Positions 39,049 through 54,000 of a stretch of 64,000 nt of DNA are shown in pieces (positions within the stretch are counted from its first letter, which is position 1; the number at the start of each line of letters is the position of its first letter). The notes under the pieces are model-generated. The model searched no databases. It was not told the origin of the DNA and worked only from the letters and a program-made list of their open reading frames with translations. The DNA lies in the NCBI GenBank assembly GCA_958496175.1, contig OY292276.1:28731949-28795948 (forward strand), given 5' to 3'. Source of the stretch: Sisyra terminalis (lineage: Eukaryota; Arthropoda; Insecta; Neuroptera; Sisyridae). A program made the translations under genes and the position numbers.

Positions 39049-42000
39049 CTAAAACAAAGATTTTAGTTAATATTAAGGAAAAACATAACCATTTCGAAAA
39101 AATTATCAATTTTTAGCAAACCTTGCTAAAAAATAATAAGGGGTCATTCATAAATTGCGTAAGACAAATTTTGTTATTTTTGTACTCCCTACCTTGATAG
39201 GATAAAGTAATATACTTTTTGCAAGTAAAACTTTGAAGGAATAAAAAAATTACAATTTCCTTTTCTTCTAAAGTATCGTACGTAATTTTTGAATGATCCT
39301 TAAGATAATTAGAACCATCTAAATAAATTTCTATTTCATTTATGAAAAAAATAGGTGTCTGCTTTCTTAAAAGTACACGTATTGTATTCCTTATGCAGAT
39401 ATGGTTTTATAAGATAAAAATATATTATGACTATGAAAAATTTAAGGTGGTTCGAGCGTTAACGAATTGATGTGGGAACATACAAAATGTACAAAAACAC
39501 AAACTTCTAATTATTTAGATTTTAAATCCGTAAAAAAAATGCGAATTCTAACCAGTTTCGCTTCTGGGAAAGAAAATTTTATTCGTTAGAAATTAAACAT
39601 TTAAATAAATGAATCTCCACAATGTCTTTTACTTAGTATATTTTCAAGACGATTAACTATCTGAATCAGCACTTTCTTATGCAGAAAGATTAAACCATAC
39701 CATATAAGAGACATATATTCTTTTTTGAACAATTTTTTGATAATATGGTAAAAATAAATTGGGTAAAGAAAAATACCAATATAGTAAAAGATTAAAAAAA
39801 AATTAAAATTTGAGTTTGCCCCGATGGACGGGAACTCGTTTGTGACAAAATAGTTTAAGAGAAAGTAATTAAATATAGTAAAACTTTTTCATAACTAGGG
39901 TTTGAAATAGTCAGACCCGTCAGAAAAATGTATCTAAGTTACTGTTTTTGGCAAAAAGTAAAGGAATCTTATATACTTTTTAAGTAGAACAGTATCTTTT
40001 AACTTAATAAACAACGAAAAGAAACTTAGATACCAAAAAGTAACTAAAAATAAAGTTTGCCGTAAATAATAAAATGGGGTACCGAACTATTTGGTTGTCC
40101 AAAGTAATGTTAACATTGTTTTTTTTTTTTGGTAAATTTTAAACGTTTTATTTTAATAATACCTAAATTTGCTGTCGGTATGTTTTGATGTTTTTATATA
40201 TTTTTTTAGTTCTATAGATTTTTATTTTGTTTAGTTCTATAAAATTCAATATAAACCTCTTCCATCGTTTTTTTAAGTGTTTCAAGTTAACAAATTTACC
40301 TAAAACGAAACTTAGTACATACATAATATACATAGTAATTAAAAAAGCATATTTTTAAGTATCTTAAAAAGTAACCTTTATAGTATATAGATCCTTTCAA
40401 ATAGTACCTTTGACTGCTCGGGAAACAGTATATAAAACCTAAATTGCAGGTAATTGTTGAAAATAATAAATAAATAAAATATACTATCAAAATTTCCCTT
40501 TTATGCTTATTTCATTATACATTTGATTTTATTTTTTTTACTAGTTACTTATGAACTGAAAAATAAATATCATTTGGTAACACTGTATATTATTTTAATC
40601 ATTAATGACCATGTAGAGTGACTTTAAAACGGAGTAATGCATAAAATCAATAAATAAATCAAATTACCCCTCCCTTTAATTTAAAATAAGGAAAAAAAAT
40701 CTTACTTTACATTTAATCCAACATTTTTGAACCATCAGTGAAGTACTATTTCGGGTATTTCTTTAAATTTCTTCTGTTTACTATTTTCACATAATTATTA
40801 ACATGTACCAGCTTTTTCGTTTTTATATGCCAATTTAAATATTATTTATACCATTCTTAATAAGTTTTGGGGAATTCTGTAACTATTCCTTAACTATTTT
40901 GTTACAAACGAAGCAAATTGTTTCACAAACGATTGTTAAAAAAATTATTTAAAAACTTTACTAGCTGATCGGTAGAGGGAAGCATTTCATTACTATGAAG
41001 TGAAAATGTTGCAACGTCGCAAAAACGGAATATTTAAAAATAGGAAGTGATAAATACAACATGCTACACATAAACGTATCGCTATTAATCGCTCATGTTA
41101 AGATAGAGGAGGTCATTCGAAATGTTTTGACCTTCGGTTCAAATATTATTGTACCATGTGACGTCATGTAATATACTGTGGAGCTTTTTATTAAACGATA
41201 ATTCTACTGATATATTCATTCATCACAAAACTGCAATTATTGGCAATAAAGAGGTAAATCACTTTGTCAGTGTCTTATTTTAGTAAAGGAACAGGATTTT
41301 ATGTTTTCTGAGTGGAAAATAGAATATTGAGTTCTCCTATTTCCTTGGCTTTTTTACATATCAGCGCTCTTTTACAATTCTCCTACTGAATTGTTACACT
41401 CTTCTTCTACCCCTACTTCCTTCCCGCCAAAGAAAATAAAAAAATCATGTGGAAGGAGAACAAAAAATGAGACTAGAGACTTTATAGTAGAACTCAGTAC
41501 AATACGGTGCTGACTTATGACGTCATTTAGTACATTTCGGAAAACATCCAGGATGATCGTCGTTCTCTATGATCCAGACAGTGGCAGTGCGCAGCAAACA
41601 GAGTTGTTAACATCCAAAGTCAAGTGCACTACAGAACAAATATCCTATGTGTGATATCATCGTCAATTTTGTGAATTTCTTTCGTGAAATCTCTGCTTTT
41701 TAATTACACAAGTTTTGTACTTTCATTTTCTGGATCAAATTGCGGGTAAAAATTATTAATTGTTCCACCAGTTTCTCCAGAAGACAATGTTAAGCATGAC
41801 TATCTTTGAAATAAATTATTGGTTCATGTACATTTTGGCGACCCTGCCAACGTTGCATTTTCCACTATGTTCTTAATTTAATTCACGATTTTTTTGTTAA
41901 TTCAATTCAAGTTCAGTACCGTATAATTACCTCTTTCGTCGCTAAATTTTCATTATGGCCTGATTTATTCGCGAATTTAATAAAGTGGAAAATGCAATAT

Positions 42001-45000
42001 CACTAACAAGGACATATGAGGAGGGAGGAAATTTTCAGTTTGTATGGGCGTGTTTAATTTAATACTATATATAAACATGAAGCCTTCATCGAAAAGTTAC
42101 CATTAGTGCTAGCTTAAGAGATATTAACAATTTTCCAAAATTTACTTTTGTTTGAATGATATATAGCTGTCTATATTTGATCCTTTTCTTATATACAAAT
42201 ATCTAAGAACTAACATTCCGACATTGAACTGCTGTTAACTAATGTATAATATATATTGAACACAAATAATTTAGCGACGTAACCAATGTTTGGCACCAGC
42301 AACGCGAAAAAGAGTACACACTTTCTGTCCCGTTTCTCATTTTTGATAGCGTAATTTAGAATGTCTCTTCAATTTAAATTACTTACATTTTTAGTGTTTC
42401 AGGTTTGGAGAAATCAACAGGTAAGATGTCAGACTCTGGAACAATCACAGGAGTTGGTTTTGGCTCATTAATCATTTTCAGTGAATCAGCGACGTTATTT
42501 AAAATTCCAGATGCTTCAAGTTTCTGAATAAGTTGTTTGAGATCGTCGACATTCTTTGGTGGTGCGGTCAGACCAATCACTGGATTTTGAGGCGGCTGTT
42601 GTGCAACGGAAGCCGTTTGCACCTCTTCTCCGAGGCCTGGAATTTCATTTGAAGTTGGAACATTAGGTTGGGAATCAACTGGAGGAACGTCGTCTGTGTT
42701 GTATCCACTGGAATTGATGTTTGATGCAGGAGTTACTGATGTGTTAATAATACTAGATAATAATTCTAAATCTGAAAAGTAAATATAACAGTTAATTTAA
42801 AGTAGTTATAACATTTTACAGTGAATACTTACTGAAATTTTTTAGTAAATTCGCTGGAATAACAGGTAAGGTGGCGACAGGTGTAGGCGATGCAGCACGA
42901 TTTTCAGATTCCGGTTCGGAAACAACTGGCTGGCGTCGTTTTCCCATCATAGGCAATGCTGGCTCATTAGTTTGAACATCTACAATTGGAGGTTCTTGGA
43001 TTGTATTTGCAACTGGTGTCACAGATGAAGGTAATGGTCGATCAATGCTATTTTCATTCTCAATTCTTGGTGGTGATAACGAACGTTCTCCTTCCATGTC
43101 TTTAATATCGACATACCCAGGTCGAATTCCCGGTGGTAAACGGGTAAAACGAATAAAATGCTTTTTATTATGTACGATGATTGGTTTAGGCAACCCCCCA
43201 AAATCAACTTTGAACGGCTCTTCGTTAATCAAAACAGTTCGCAACGCATCCACAAAACGAAGAGTGTGAATTTTACCCTCAATATCAAACTTCTGAGGCT
43301 TGGCATCAAGAAATATTGGAACGATATTTTTAGCGTTAATGATTAGATTTATTCTTCCCACACACAGATCATTTCGTTTATTCCCTATTTTTACTTGAGG
43401 TGGAGGACCATCAAGTTTAACAACTCGATATTCTCGATCGATTTCAATTACGATTCCAGGACCTCCGAAAAAGCACTCATACCATTTATCATCTATATAT
43501 AGTTCACGAGTAGGAGCACCAAGTCTAACGCGATGAAGAACACCGAAAATTTTCACTTCACGTGCGACATCATTAAAAGATAAGTCATAAGAATCATTAT
43601 CACCAAAGGTAATTCGACGAATTCCATTTTGAAAAGATATTTCTATCGGATTGTCTCCATTCATAATTGCTACAGCCGTTTCCCCGTAGTAACGAATTTC
43701 TGTTGGCTTGCCATCGATATTTATTGTTCGCATTGAATCATTGTTAATGTAATCTAAGACTAATGGATCAGCATGAGGAAGTTCTTTGGTAGTTTGAGAT
43801 CCAATCGCAGGAGGCGACACAGCTCTAGGTCCATATCGAGTTGCTGGAGGTCTTTGAACGAAACCCCCAACAGCGACATTCGGACGATTTTCAATAAGAT
43901 CTATTGGATTTTTTGGAGCAAGCGATTGTGAAAACAGTGGCAACGGATTGAAATTGCCCAAAATTGGTTGTTGTCCCCAATTACGATGTTTATCCATCAT
44001 ATTAATTGGAGGATGCACCCAAGGATAGTGCCTGTGGGGTTGATGTGGTCTATTGCTATCCCAAACATTTGGAGTGTTATCCCAGCGACGTCCTCTTGTA
44101 GACCCCGAAGAATGTTCACGTTCAGCCCGAGGATCCCGAGGTTCTGGCGTCGCATCTACATCAATTATTTCCGTTATTTTCGTCTTATCACTGTCATCTT
44201 TATGTTGATTACTAATAATCGGTGCCGGAGGTGCCCTTCTCTCTTCTCTTCGATCATATTCATCATCGTCATCACTGAAATCTGGACTTAAATCATCATC
44301 ACTAATTGGCTGCAATGTCACATCGTGTCCCTTATCATTGATATATTCCATTCTTCGAGCTTCATGTAGTTTCTGCCTTTCTACTAAAGTGATCACTTGT
44401 TCCATCACATTTTGATATTGTATCGTTGTTAGTTTTCCACTTTTACGTTCTTCTTCAGCTTGTTCCAAAAGTTTTTGAATACTATTTGCATCGGTTTTGA
44501 TTAGAGAATTTCGATTTGGACGTCGCCGATGTTCATCACGAGAAGATATTGTTTGTCTCCTTTCGTTTGGATCATCTATTGGTAACGAAATTTAAACGAT
44601 TAAAATTAATAGAAATATAAATAATGAAATTAGGTAATGCATTACAATTTACTCTCTACAAAGTCAATATTATGATAATAAAATTTGACTTTAAAAATTG
44701 CGTTTTCCTTTATTAAATAAAAATACATCTTTAAAAATATATTCTGTACAGTAAAAAAATTAGATCAGTCTTTATATTTTGGACAAATATCAGATGGAAA
44801 ATTTACTTTAAGATTTTAAAAAATACGATTCAGTACGAATTTTATTGTGACTGATTGATATTGCTAATCGTTTAAAAATCAAATTTGTACTAATTTCTTC
44901 ATTAAAAGAATATAATTAGAGAAATTGAACGATTAACAATATATTATAATTAAATATATAATACAACTTTAAACACAATTTAGATTTCTAAATGACAAGA

Positions 45001-48000
45001 TTAATACATTATTAGAATAATTTTTTTATACATATCAAGTATAAATTGTAAGTAAAAAGTTCTTGTTTCATATAATTTACTAAAGCTGATATTTATTTTT
45101 ATAAAGTTTGTTGCATCTGAAGTTAAAAAGAACGGTTCGAAGGACCAAAACTAATTCTAATTGTCACTAAGCTAACTTAAAATTGAAACAGAACTTTCTT
45201 ATAAAATCCATGAATGAAAGGAATTTAACATAATATATACTAGTAACTTTTTCACTTGCATAATCAAATGGGTTGAATACAATTGAATATTTCATAAAAT
45301 ATTAATTTTAGAGAGTTTTAAAGAAATATTGGTATTTCCGCGGATCAGATTACAAAGTATTAGAAAAGTTTTAAATGATTCTAAAATTGTTACAAGTTTT
45401 CAATGAAATAAGCGCAACTATGAAACAACCGCATTTAAAAACTGATAGTCTTGGTTCTATAGTTGTTGAAACAAACTTTTTTAATTGCACATGTGGACTG
45501 TCCAAGACCTGGTTAAAATAACTTAATAAAACAAATCTAGTTTTCCTCTTTACATTTACGTGGATCATTAAAAGGTAGAAAATATAAGCGACGATATTTT
45601 TCTTGAAGATGGTTTCCATCGAAGATGCTTTTGTGTTCATGAATTGAAACTCCAACGGATAACAATTACATAACTACGGTAAAATATTTTAAACATACTT
45701 TTAGTTAATATTCTTTTACAAATAGAATCTTTACAAGTGACTTTAAAATATAAATAAATTGATAAATATCAGTCTGACACATCATTGACAAAAATATAAT
45801 AACTTTTAAAACGTACTGAACTATTTAATAATCTTGGTTTAAACAAAGAAAATAATTACACTGGTTTTGTTTGCAACATTATAATTTTGAACAAAAATTA
45901 TATTTCTTAAGAATTTTTAGGGCAAATTAAAATTTTTTTCAGTTCAAAGCAATTGTTTGTCTTATACTTTTTTTGTTTGGAAAGAATTTTTAATCCATTT
46001 GTTTTTCAATCAAGCGAAGGACATAATTTATTAATATGTTCGTTGCTAAAACGCGAGTTTCGATACTTATTTTTTGGTTTATAGTTTATTAAAATGTAGT
46101 TCATTTATTCATACATGATATGTATTAAGAATAGAATGGATTATTATCTCTAGAACAGAAGGCATTTTTAATGTTACTGTTAAAAATGATGAATAAGAAA
46201 GGGGGATAACTCATAACTTGAAAGACGAATATTCGAAGTTTTTCTTTAGCAATACCGTTAATTCTTTTAATATTTTTATAAAGGTATTTTTTTATTACAA
46301 ACTTCAAAACACTTTTGTCAGTAATTTTGACTGAATTCTCTTGATACCATTTTTTTAGACTTGCTTTAATTGTTTGAAATCTATTTACGTTCCAATCGTA
46401 CTTATTACAGATGTTTTGACACTGAATTTTAGAATTTTAAAACTTTTAGGAAGTTTATGTAATATAATTTACAGATATAAACTATAAACATAAATTTGGA
46501 TAAAAGCTCAAAGAAATGTATTTTGGCATATTACCTAGATATATATTTCGATTGCCAAACAATCTTCCTCATTGGTCATTAAGTAGTTTTGTATCGCTAC
46601 GTAACTGCTAAAGAAACAAAAATGTTATACGTTTAGAAGTATTGAAAACTCTTTTAAGAGTGGAGTGGATACCGTATTTTAATTTTTCATATCGTATCGT
46701 ATTTACGAAAATCTTTTATGACCTTTGAGAGTAATAAAAATAAAAGAATTCCTTTACAACGAATTAAGAATATTAATTACAAAAGTAAGTTCATATTTGT
46801 AATCTGCTTAAATCTCATTAGTTCCGAATGTAAAAGTTTTCACAAATGCATGCATAAACTCGTGACGCGAGACATGAGTGAGCCAAAAATGGGTTTTCAC
46901 CTCAAAAAATTCCATGGAAACAATTCGTAATGATTGTATGATAATGTATACGTCCTACTTCCGCTTTTTTGACTCCATTTCAAATTTTGTACCCCATTGA
47001 CTTAAGAATTGCGTACATTACCGTTAAAGTGTGAGCTTTAGTTAGCGTAAGGTAAGTATACACCAGTAAGGTAATTTAAGCTAAATTATCCATTATAACA
47101 AATCTTACACTAAAACTTATGGTGGTTTAGTAATCAAGTATGAAAATTCAACTTTATATTCGAAATAGAATAGTTTGAGGATTGTTTTGAATGACTTTTC
47201 GTAGTTCTACTCAATCATCTATCTAAATCAATATAAGAAAATGTAAGTTAAAATTCGTAGTTTAAAAATTAATAATAGTAACCGATCATTATCGTCATAA
47301 TATTGAAATACTTCATCAACACATGGCACGAATCTATAAGCACTATAATGACTTAAGAGATATGTGATTTAGTGTCTTCGTTCCTATTGGTCGAGATCAT
47401 TTTGCATGGATTTTTACTTAAACTTATAACTTGTAAACCTGATTTTCTTAAATTTACTGTATTTAAAAGAGTATATAGTTTGTTTTCTAATAGGATGTAG
47501 TATACTGATAAATTTTATTAAAGAAGAAAAAGTTAGCATAGAATTTTTATATAATAAAAAATGTATAGTGAAATAATGTGTAAAACTATACAAATATTGA
47601 TATTGATAAATGAAATTTCGGAACAAACCCTCACTTAACCACAATGTTATTTTGTTATCGCATTGAGCACAACTCCAAGTAAAGTATAACGGAGCTTATA
47701 ATAATCTAGTAGTAAGGAGATTATAATCCATTTTTACACTTTATTCCAAATGTTATTTTGATGTTCAAATGCAGATTATCAAAAATATTATTGTTATATT
47801 TTCAATGTAGATAGTAAATCAAAACACTAGAATTGTTCTGAATTATTTTGTACTTATCAAAGTAGATGTGATTGTTTTAAATGAATTAAAATAGAAATCT
47901 TCCAACAAACATAATGCAATTGCTCATTCGACTTTTTAGCTTAAATTCTCCACCTGGTATGTAAATATGGTAAGTATTATACACGGAAATCTTACCAGGT

Positions 48001-51000
48001 AACTTATTATACAACAATGGACGGCCTAAACGATCTTTATTTGTGGCATTGGCTAACTTAGCCCGAACTGTATCGAAATTTGTTGATTGGTTTGGAGGTG
48101 GTGACTTCAATTCCTTCACAGATGCCCATCCATTGTTGCTATTGTTAGTGTTGTGACTGTGGCTCGACGGTGGCGAAGAAATAATCGGTGGTGGTGGTGT
48201 TGGAGGTTGCACAGGTAATTGTGGTGTACTTGTAGGTGGCATTGTTAATGTACGTAAATCGACGTCTTCATTCCCAAATAACCTGTAGAAATTAATATTA
48301 ATTAGTAAGTAAAATATTAGTGATATTAGCGTTTTTTTATATACTTACACATCAAACATTTCTGATTTATTCTTCTTAGGATTGGGTGCTTCGGGTTTTT
48401 CAACAGATGGTCGTTTCTTTTTTATTTGAGCAGGAATATTGGTTGGTATTTGACGCAAATCAACGTCCTTTGTGCTATCAGGTGTGATTTCTATGGAAGA
48501 GTTTAGATGAAATAAAAATTGAAATTGGTGGAAGAGTTTGGACTTACGTGGAGAACTTATGTTGACTTGTGCAATTGATAAAGATGGTGAAGACTCCAGA
48601 GATTTATCGGGTGTTGGAGATTGAATTCGTGGTTGTTTTTCAGCTGGTGGTCCTACCACTCGAAGATCAACATCTTTTGATTGTATTTCCGGGCTTGGCG
48701 AATTCATGCGATTTCGTCGCATGTAGTTGCGGCTTTTTGTTGAATTTTTCAATTCTTTGAACGTTTTACGTTCATTTTCATTCGTTCCTGACGAATGTGG
48801 TGGAGGTGATGGTGACGCCGATGAGTCTAGATCGACGTTGTAAATTTTTATATTGGACTGATCACGTGTACGTTTTCCATATTTTGAATGTTTTTCAGGA
48901 CTTCGTTTGCGAGGCGAGTCCGAAGACGGTGATGTTGTTACAGAAACAGACTGTTTCTTTGCTGTGCTGTTTTGGCTATCTTTCTTTTTGGACTTGGTAG
49001 GAGAATGGGATGAGGATCGTGATGTTTTGGTGTCGCTATGACTATTTTTGTCGATTTTACTACTTTTATTATTAGAGCTATTAACTTCATTAAAATCATT
49101 CGTTTTGGTCAAAATGTCCGAATGGGTTACTCCTCGCTGGTTTGCTTTGGAGCTCCCTTTACGATTTGATAGGCCGGAATTTTTGTGACGCGACGTAGAT
49201 ACGTCAACGCCTCGTGATCCCGACTTACCACTTCCTAGTGACTTATTATTAACAACGGACTGTCGTCCTTGTACTTTACTACTTACAAGACGAGGGTCTT
49301 TTATAGTATTTAAAGAGCTTACTTTATTTAGAGTAGATTTATTACTAAATTCAGATGTATGATTAACTTTGTGTTTTTCAGTGTTTACAGGCTGATCTAT
49401 GATATTTTTAGAAGATTTATTTTCTAAAATTGGTGTGTCCGTTATCGGAACATGTTGTTTGGCAGCAAGACGAGGATCTCGGGATGCAATGCGAACACTT
49501 GCTACCAACACGCTGTTTACTGGAGCTATTTTGGGACCGTTTGATATTGAAGTTGTTGTAGTTGCTGCTCTATTTGCTAAGGGATTTATCACCTTAAACA
49601 CAATAACAAAATCGTTAAACAATAACTTACATTAAGATCTTATAGGTAGCTTACTTGTGACGGTATTCGAGGCAATGTTTTAGTAGATTTGATTTCAACC
49701 GTTGATTTCACTATTGGAGACGGGATAGCGTTGGGTTTTGTTAATACTGTTTTCATTGAAGGCATTGTACTAGCAATTGTGGTAGTTGTCTGAAATTTTT
49801 TTTAATAACTATTAGAAATAGCTTTTAATTTTAGTTTCAAAACTTCACTAAGACAGAATTAAACAAACAACATACAGTAAAACCTAGATTAAACATACCC
49901 AAATTCTTTAAAATATAGGTATGTGTATTTAGTCTGAAAAATATTCTAGGTGTTTTATGTTGTCTTCTTTGTCTTTTACAGGGTATCACAAGAAAAAAAC
50001 AATCATTTTTCATTTAGTTTCTTAATTTCCAGAATATTTTCTAAGAGTTATTTTATATATTAGCCTACTAGAAGTCAAGTGACTGAGTGGTCAAGGTGGC
50101 CGCTCCAAAACTGATAGATTGGGGGGAGGGGAGTAATATATAAAGTAATATGTAACAGACAAAGAAGTAAGAAGTTGATTGAAAAATTTTCTTTAGTTAC
50201 GAAAACTTAAAGTAGAGTTTTATTACAAAGAGTTATTTGTTTGCATCATTATCGAAGCAATTCCATATAGCAAGAAGACCCAACAAAACGAAAATCTTCC
50301 ATACAGTCTTATTAAAGGGAAGGGAGAGTCGCGAATTATAAAACCATTGTAGTCATTACGATAAATAATTGAATTTTTTATCATTGGGACGAAATGTATG
50401 TTGGTAAAATTGAAGTACAGTAATTACATGTATTGGTTATCTCACTACAGTAATTAAGTTTTCTTTAGACTAAAATGATCAGATCAAGTTTTACTGTATA
50501 TTATATTATTTAATACTGTCTTGGGAAATAATATAAGGTTACATAACTATCAAATTAAGAATTTTTCGTTATACACAGAATATATTGCAAAGAACGGTAT
50601 AATTAAGTAAGCGATTGAACTATTTTATCATCACAGAAATGATGATTTTGTATCGACTTTAAATCATACAGTCCATGTACTACTCGTATGCATGATGAAA
50701 AATTGAAATCAAGATGGCCGCATATACTAGATCATATAGTACGAAATACGATTGCACTCAAACGCGCGTTGCGCAACAGTAGTTGATTATTTGTAGGTTG
50801 ATATCAAAACATGTTATTTTTGATCGGAAAACATGTGGAGTTGTTATGTATGCCATCATTAGCAATGGTTCTGTGTGGGATCAGCAAATTACAACCTCTG
50901 AATAGCTAAATTTTATTTTATGGTCTTAGAATAAGGCATTGATAGAAAATGAGCTGGATTTATGATGCCATTAAGTACCACACAGTGTTTTGAGTATATA

Positions 51001-54000
51001 ACGAAAAACACTCTAAAAGTTTGTTCGAGTTTTTTGACTATTAATTCGAGTACTTAATTATAATACATAAGTGGTGGAATTACAAAACAAATTCACAACC
51101 ATTTCGCAATGCAAAGCTAGATTTCTAAAATTTAAAATTAAATTTTTATTATAATTAAATTAAATGGTATAATATAGGGATGTTAGGCAGGCGAATTAAT
51201 TGAAACCGAAGAATTTTAAATTGGAGTTTTTGGAATCGAAATCAGAGATACCTACATAAGTTAATAGCAGGTATAATGATATTATAGAAGTTTAATTAAA
51301 AAATCTGTCCTTTGGATAAGTCAAACGATAGAAATATATACGTAACACAAAACAATAATTTAATAAAAAAATGGGTGACAGAAAATAGAATTTTTTTATC
51401 TATTAACAAAAGTTAATAACTTTATCTCTGACTTCTGGTGTAAAATAAATCGGAAGTTCCAACTTTTCGGAGCTTAAGTTATAGCTTCGTAACATCCCTA
51501 GTATACTATATAACTTTGGTTTCAATAATAAAAGTTTATATTGTTTTTTTTTTGAAGTTGTAGCTGTTTTACAGAATGAGGTAAAATTTTGCTGTTCCAC
51601 CACTAAGTAAAACACTGTTTATCACAAATGCAGGGAAAATATATATCATTGCAAATTTTACAAGAATTAAATTTTCTTTGCTCATAAGGTGAGTAATCAT
51701 TATATTTTGAAATTTTGTGAATACCTACAAAATACAATTTGGTTGCTTATTAAATATTTTTATCGAGTTTATTTGATTTAAAACTTTTGGATATGTAGTT
51801 TAGGTAAACGAACACTGTTTTAAATATATGCAAATAGAGAATTGTAAAAATGTATCTTATTATAACAAATATTTTTAAAATTTACTCTAGAAGAAAATAA
51901 TATTCAATTAATATAGATTATATTGAAAAATAAACACAATTCCACGGTCACATCACATATGAGTTACATACAGAGTAACGTTTTGGAGTACTATGTTAAG
52001 TAGGACGAATAATAAGCATGCATTTAAATATTAATTTAATACAATATTGTCTTGAGCATTTGTTAGACTTACGTAAAAATCAAGTACCGTCGCCTCAATT
52101 GTAGAACGTTTTACTTACGTAACTCGGAAGATATTTTACCTCAAGAACTTAAGTAAAAGTGAAAAAAATTGATGCATAACTGAGGATGATGAAGTAAAGT
52201 AGCTTCAATTTTGTTTCCATTTAATATGTGTAACAACAAAGATTATTTAATTTAAACTTTTTGATAATTGAAAGTCACCAAATTATATAACTATACCATA
52301 TCATCGTTTATTGAATGCCACGTTTTTGTATTGATCTATTTTAAATTAAGTTATTTACTCACGTTAAATCAAGTGTTTTATATTTCTCTCCGCATTTGTA
52401 ATAAAAGTAAAACTTTTTTGCTTAAAAAAGCTTAGAACCATAGTAATACAGATTGCACAGAATAATGCTTTGCTTTAAAATCTAGATTTGACATTTTATT
52501 TTCTTTTATTCATGATAATATCTTATTAAATTTTTTATATTATTTGGGTTTCAATGATTTTTAGAGTATATACGTTAGCAGAAATTATCAAGAATTTTAA
52601 TAATATTTTGTTAAAACACTCATTCTAATTATCAGCGATCGTTAAGAAAAGGAGGATTCGATTTTTGAACAGGCTTCTTAATCAATGTTGAATATGAATC
52701 AAAGAACCACTGATCTGACAGCCTACAACTTGCTTTTTTTGTAATCTTTTTGAAGTAATACATGCTATTGGAATCCCTTTTTTATTTGATTGAGTTTTAA
52801 CAGAAAATAATAATTTCAGTCGTTTCTATTCTTAATCTAATGGTTTAAATTTTTTAAAAAAATTGAGGTGAAAATTTTATTTTATTCGTTCACAAGTAGA
52901 ATTGGGCTGAAATGTTAATACAATCAAAGGCTTGATTAAGCAAAATTAAGCGGTGAAAAACTATTTGTAATTGTATTTGTAAAAAATATTTGTGTAATGA
53001 ATGTCTCATTGTAATTAGAGAAATAAAAAGATTGAGGTAAAATGTTCTTGAAGATTTGTATAGAAAAATTTTAACCGAAAAAATAGTAATAAAAGGTTCA
53101 TGTATACTTTAGCGACGTCCATATCAGGCAGTGTTGCATTTTCCACTTTGTTTTTAATTTAATTCGCGAATAAATCGGGCCATAATGAAAATGGCGGATT
53201 GCCAGACTATTGGTTCTTTATTTTTCCGACATTCAAACATTGATTAAAAACAGTTTTGTTATGAATCTCCAATTTTTTTGACGATCACCGCAAGGACTAT
53301 AAGATAAAATATTTCAGTAGAAGATTATTTAATTTATTTAACGACACATGCTCTGTATTACAATAGCTTTAAGGAGAGTAAAAAAATAAAATAATATGAC
53401 TAGAAAATTTAGAAAAATTAGATATTTAATCGTACAGTGGTTACAGTCTTAGTAGATGGGCTCTTTTGATTTAGTTCGAACTGCTTCTGTTGTTCTTCCA
53501 ACCGAACTTTAGCTTGTAGCAATTCCAATTCAATTTTGCGTTGTTGTAATTCCAGCAGTTCCTTCTGTTTGTTGATGAGGTGTGTTCGCATCTCTATTGT
53601 GGCAGGATCTGCTACCGCCGCCGGTGTTGTGATCGGTGGCGCGATTTTCACAACCGACGCGGACGTTGTGACGGCACTCTTAAAATAAAAATTTCAATTC
53701 AGATACTATTAGCAAAAATATGGGGGACAATAAAATTCGAATGAACCAAATTGCTACGTAGCAAATAATACATTCGTTCAAGCGTACAAATACCTTATTA
53801 AAAAATTTTGGATTTACATGAATACTGGGTGTTGGAGCTGGTGCTATGATCGGCCAGGCCGGGTCGATGTTGTTCACTCGAACGTCCAACGCATACATTT
53901 TCTTCGCCGGGAATACATCACCCCACGTTTGTCTCAGCTTGAACATCTGCGCCCGAATTCTTTCATCCACCTATTTTAAAAAAAGCAAAAAATTAATATC

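Larger units (their letters stand above)
39049..42386 (-). other. Pcf11 intron of 3338 nt
   Basis: Between donor 42386 and acceptor 39049. Apart from two palindromic elements (39139-39302, 41853-41997) and two TGACGTCA octamers (41159, 41518), nothing is recognisable. Confidence 0.6.
49790..53435 (-). other. Pcf11 intron of 3646 nt
   Basis: Contains the pogo-like MITE (49875-50496) and a half inverted-repeat element (53134-53195); the rest is AT-rich with no gene recognised. Confidence 0.6.

Noticed and set aside
41159..41525. Two TGACGTCA (CRE) octamers in a Pcf11 intron
   Set aside because: About one is expected by chance in a window this size, and nothing else there suggests an enhancer.
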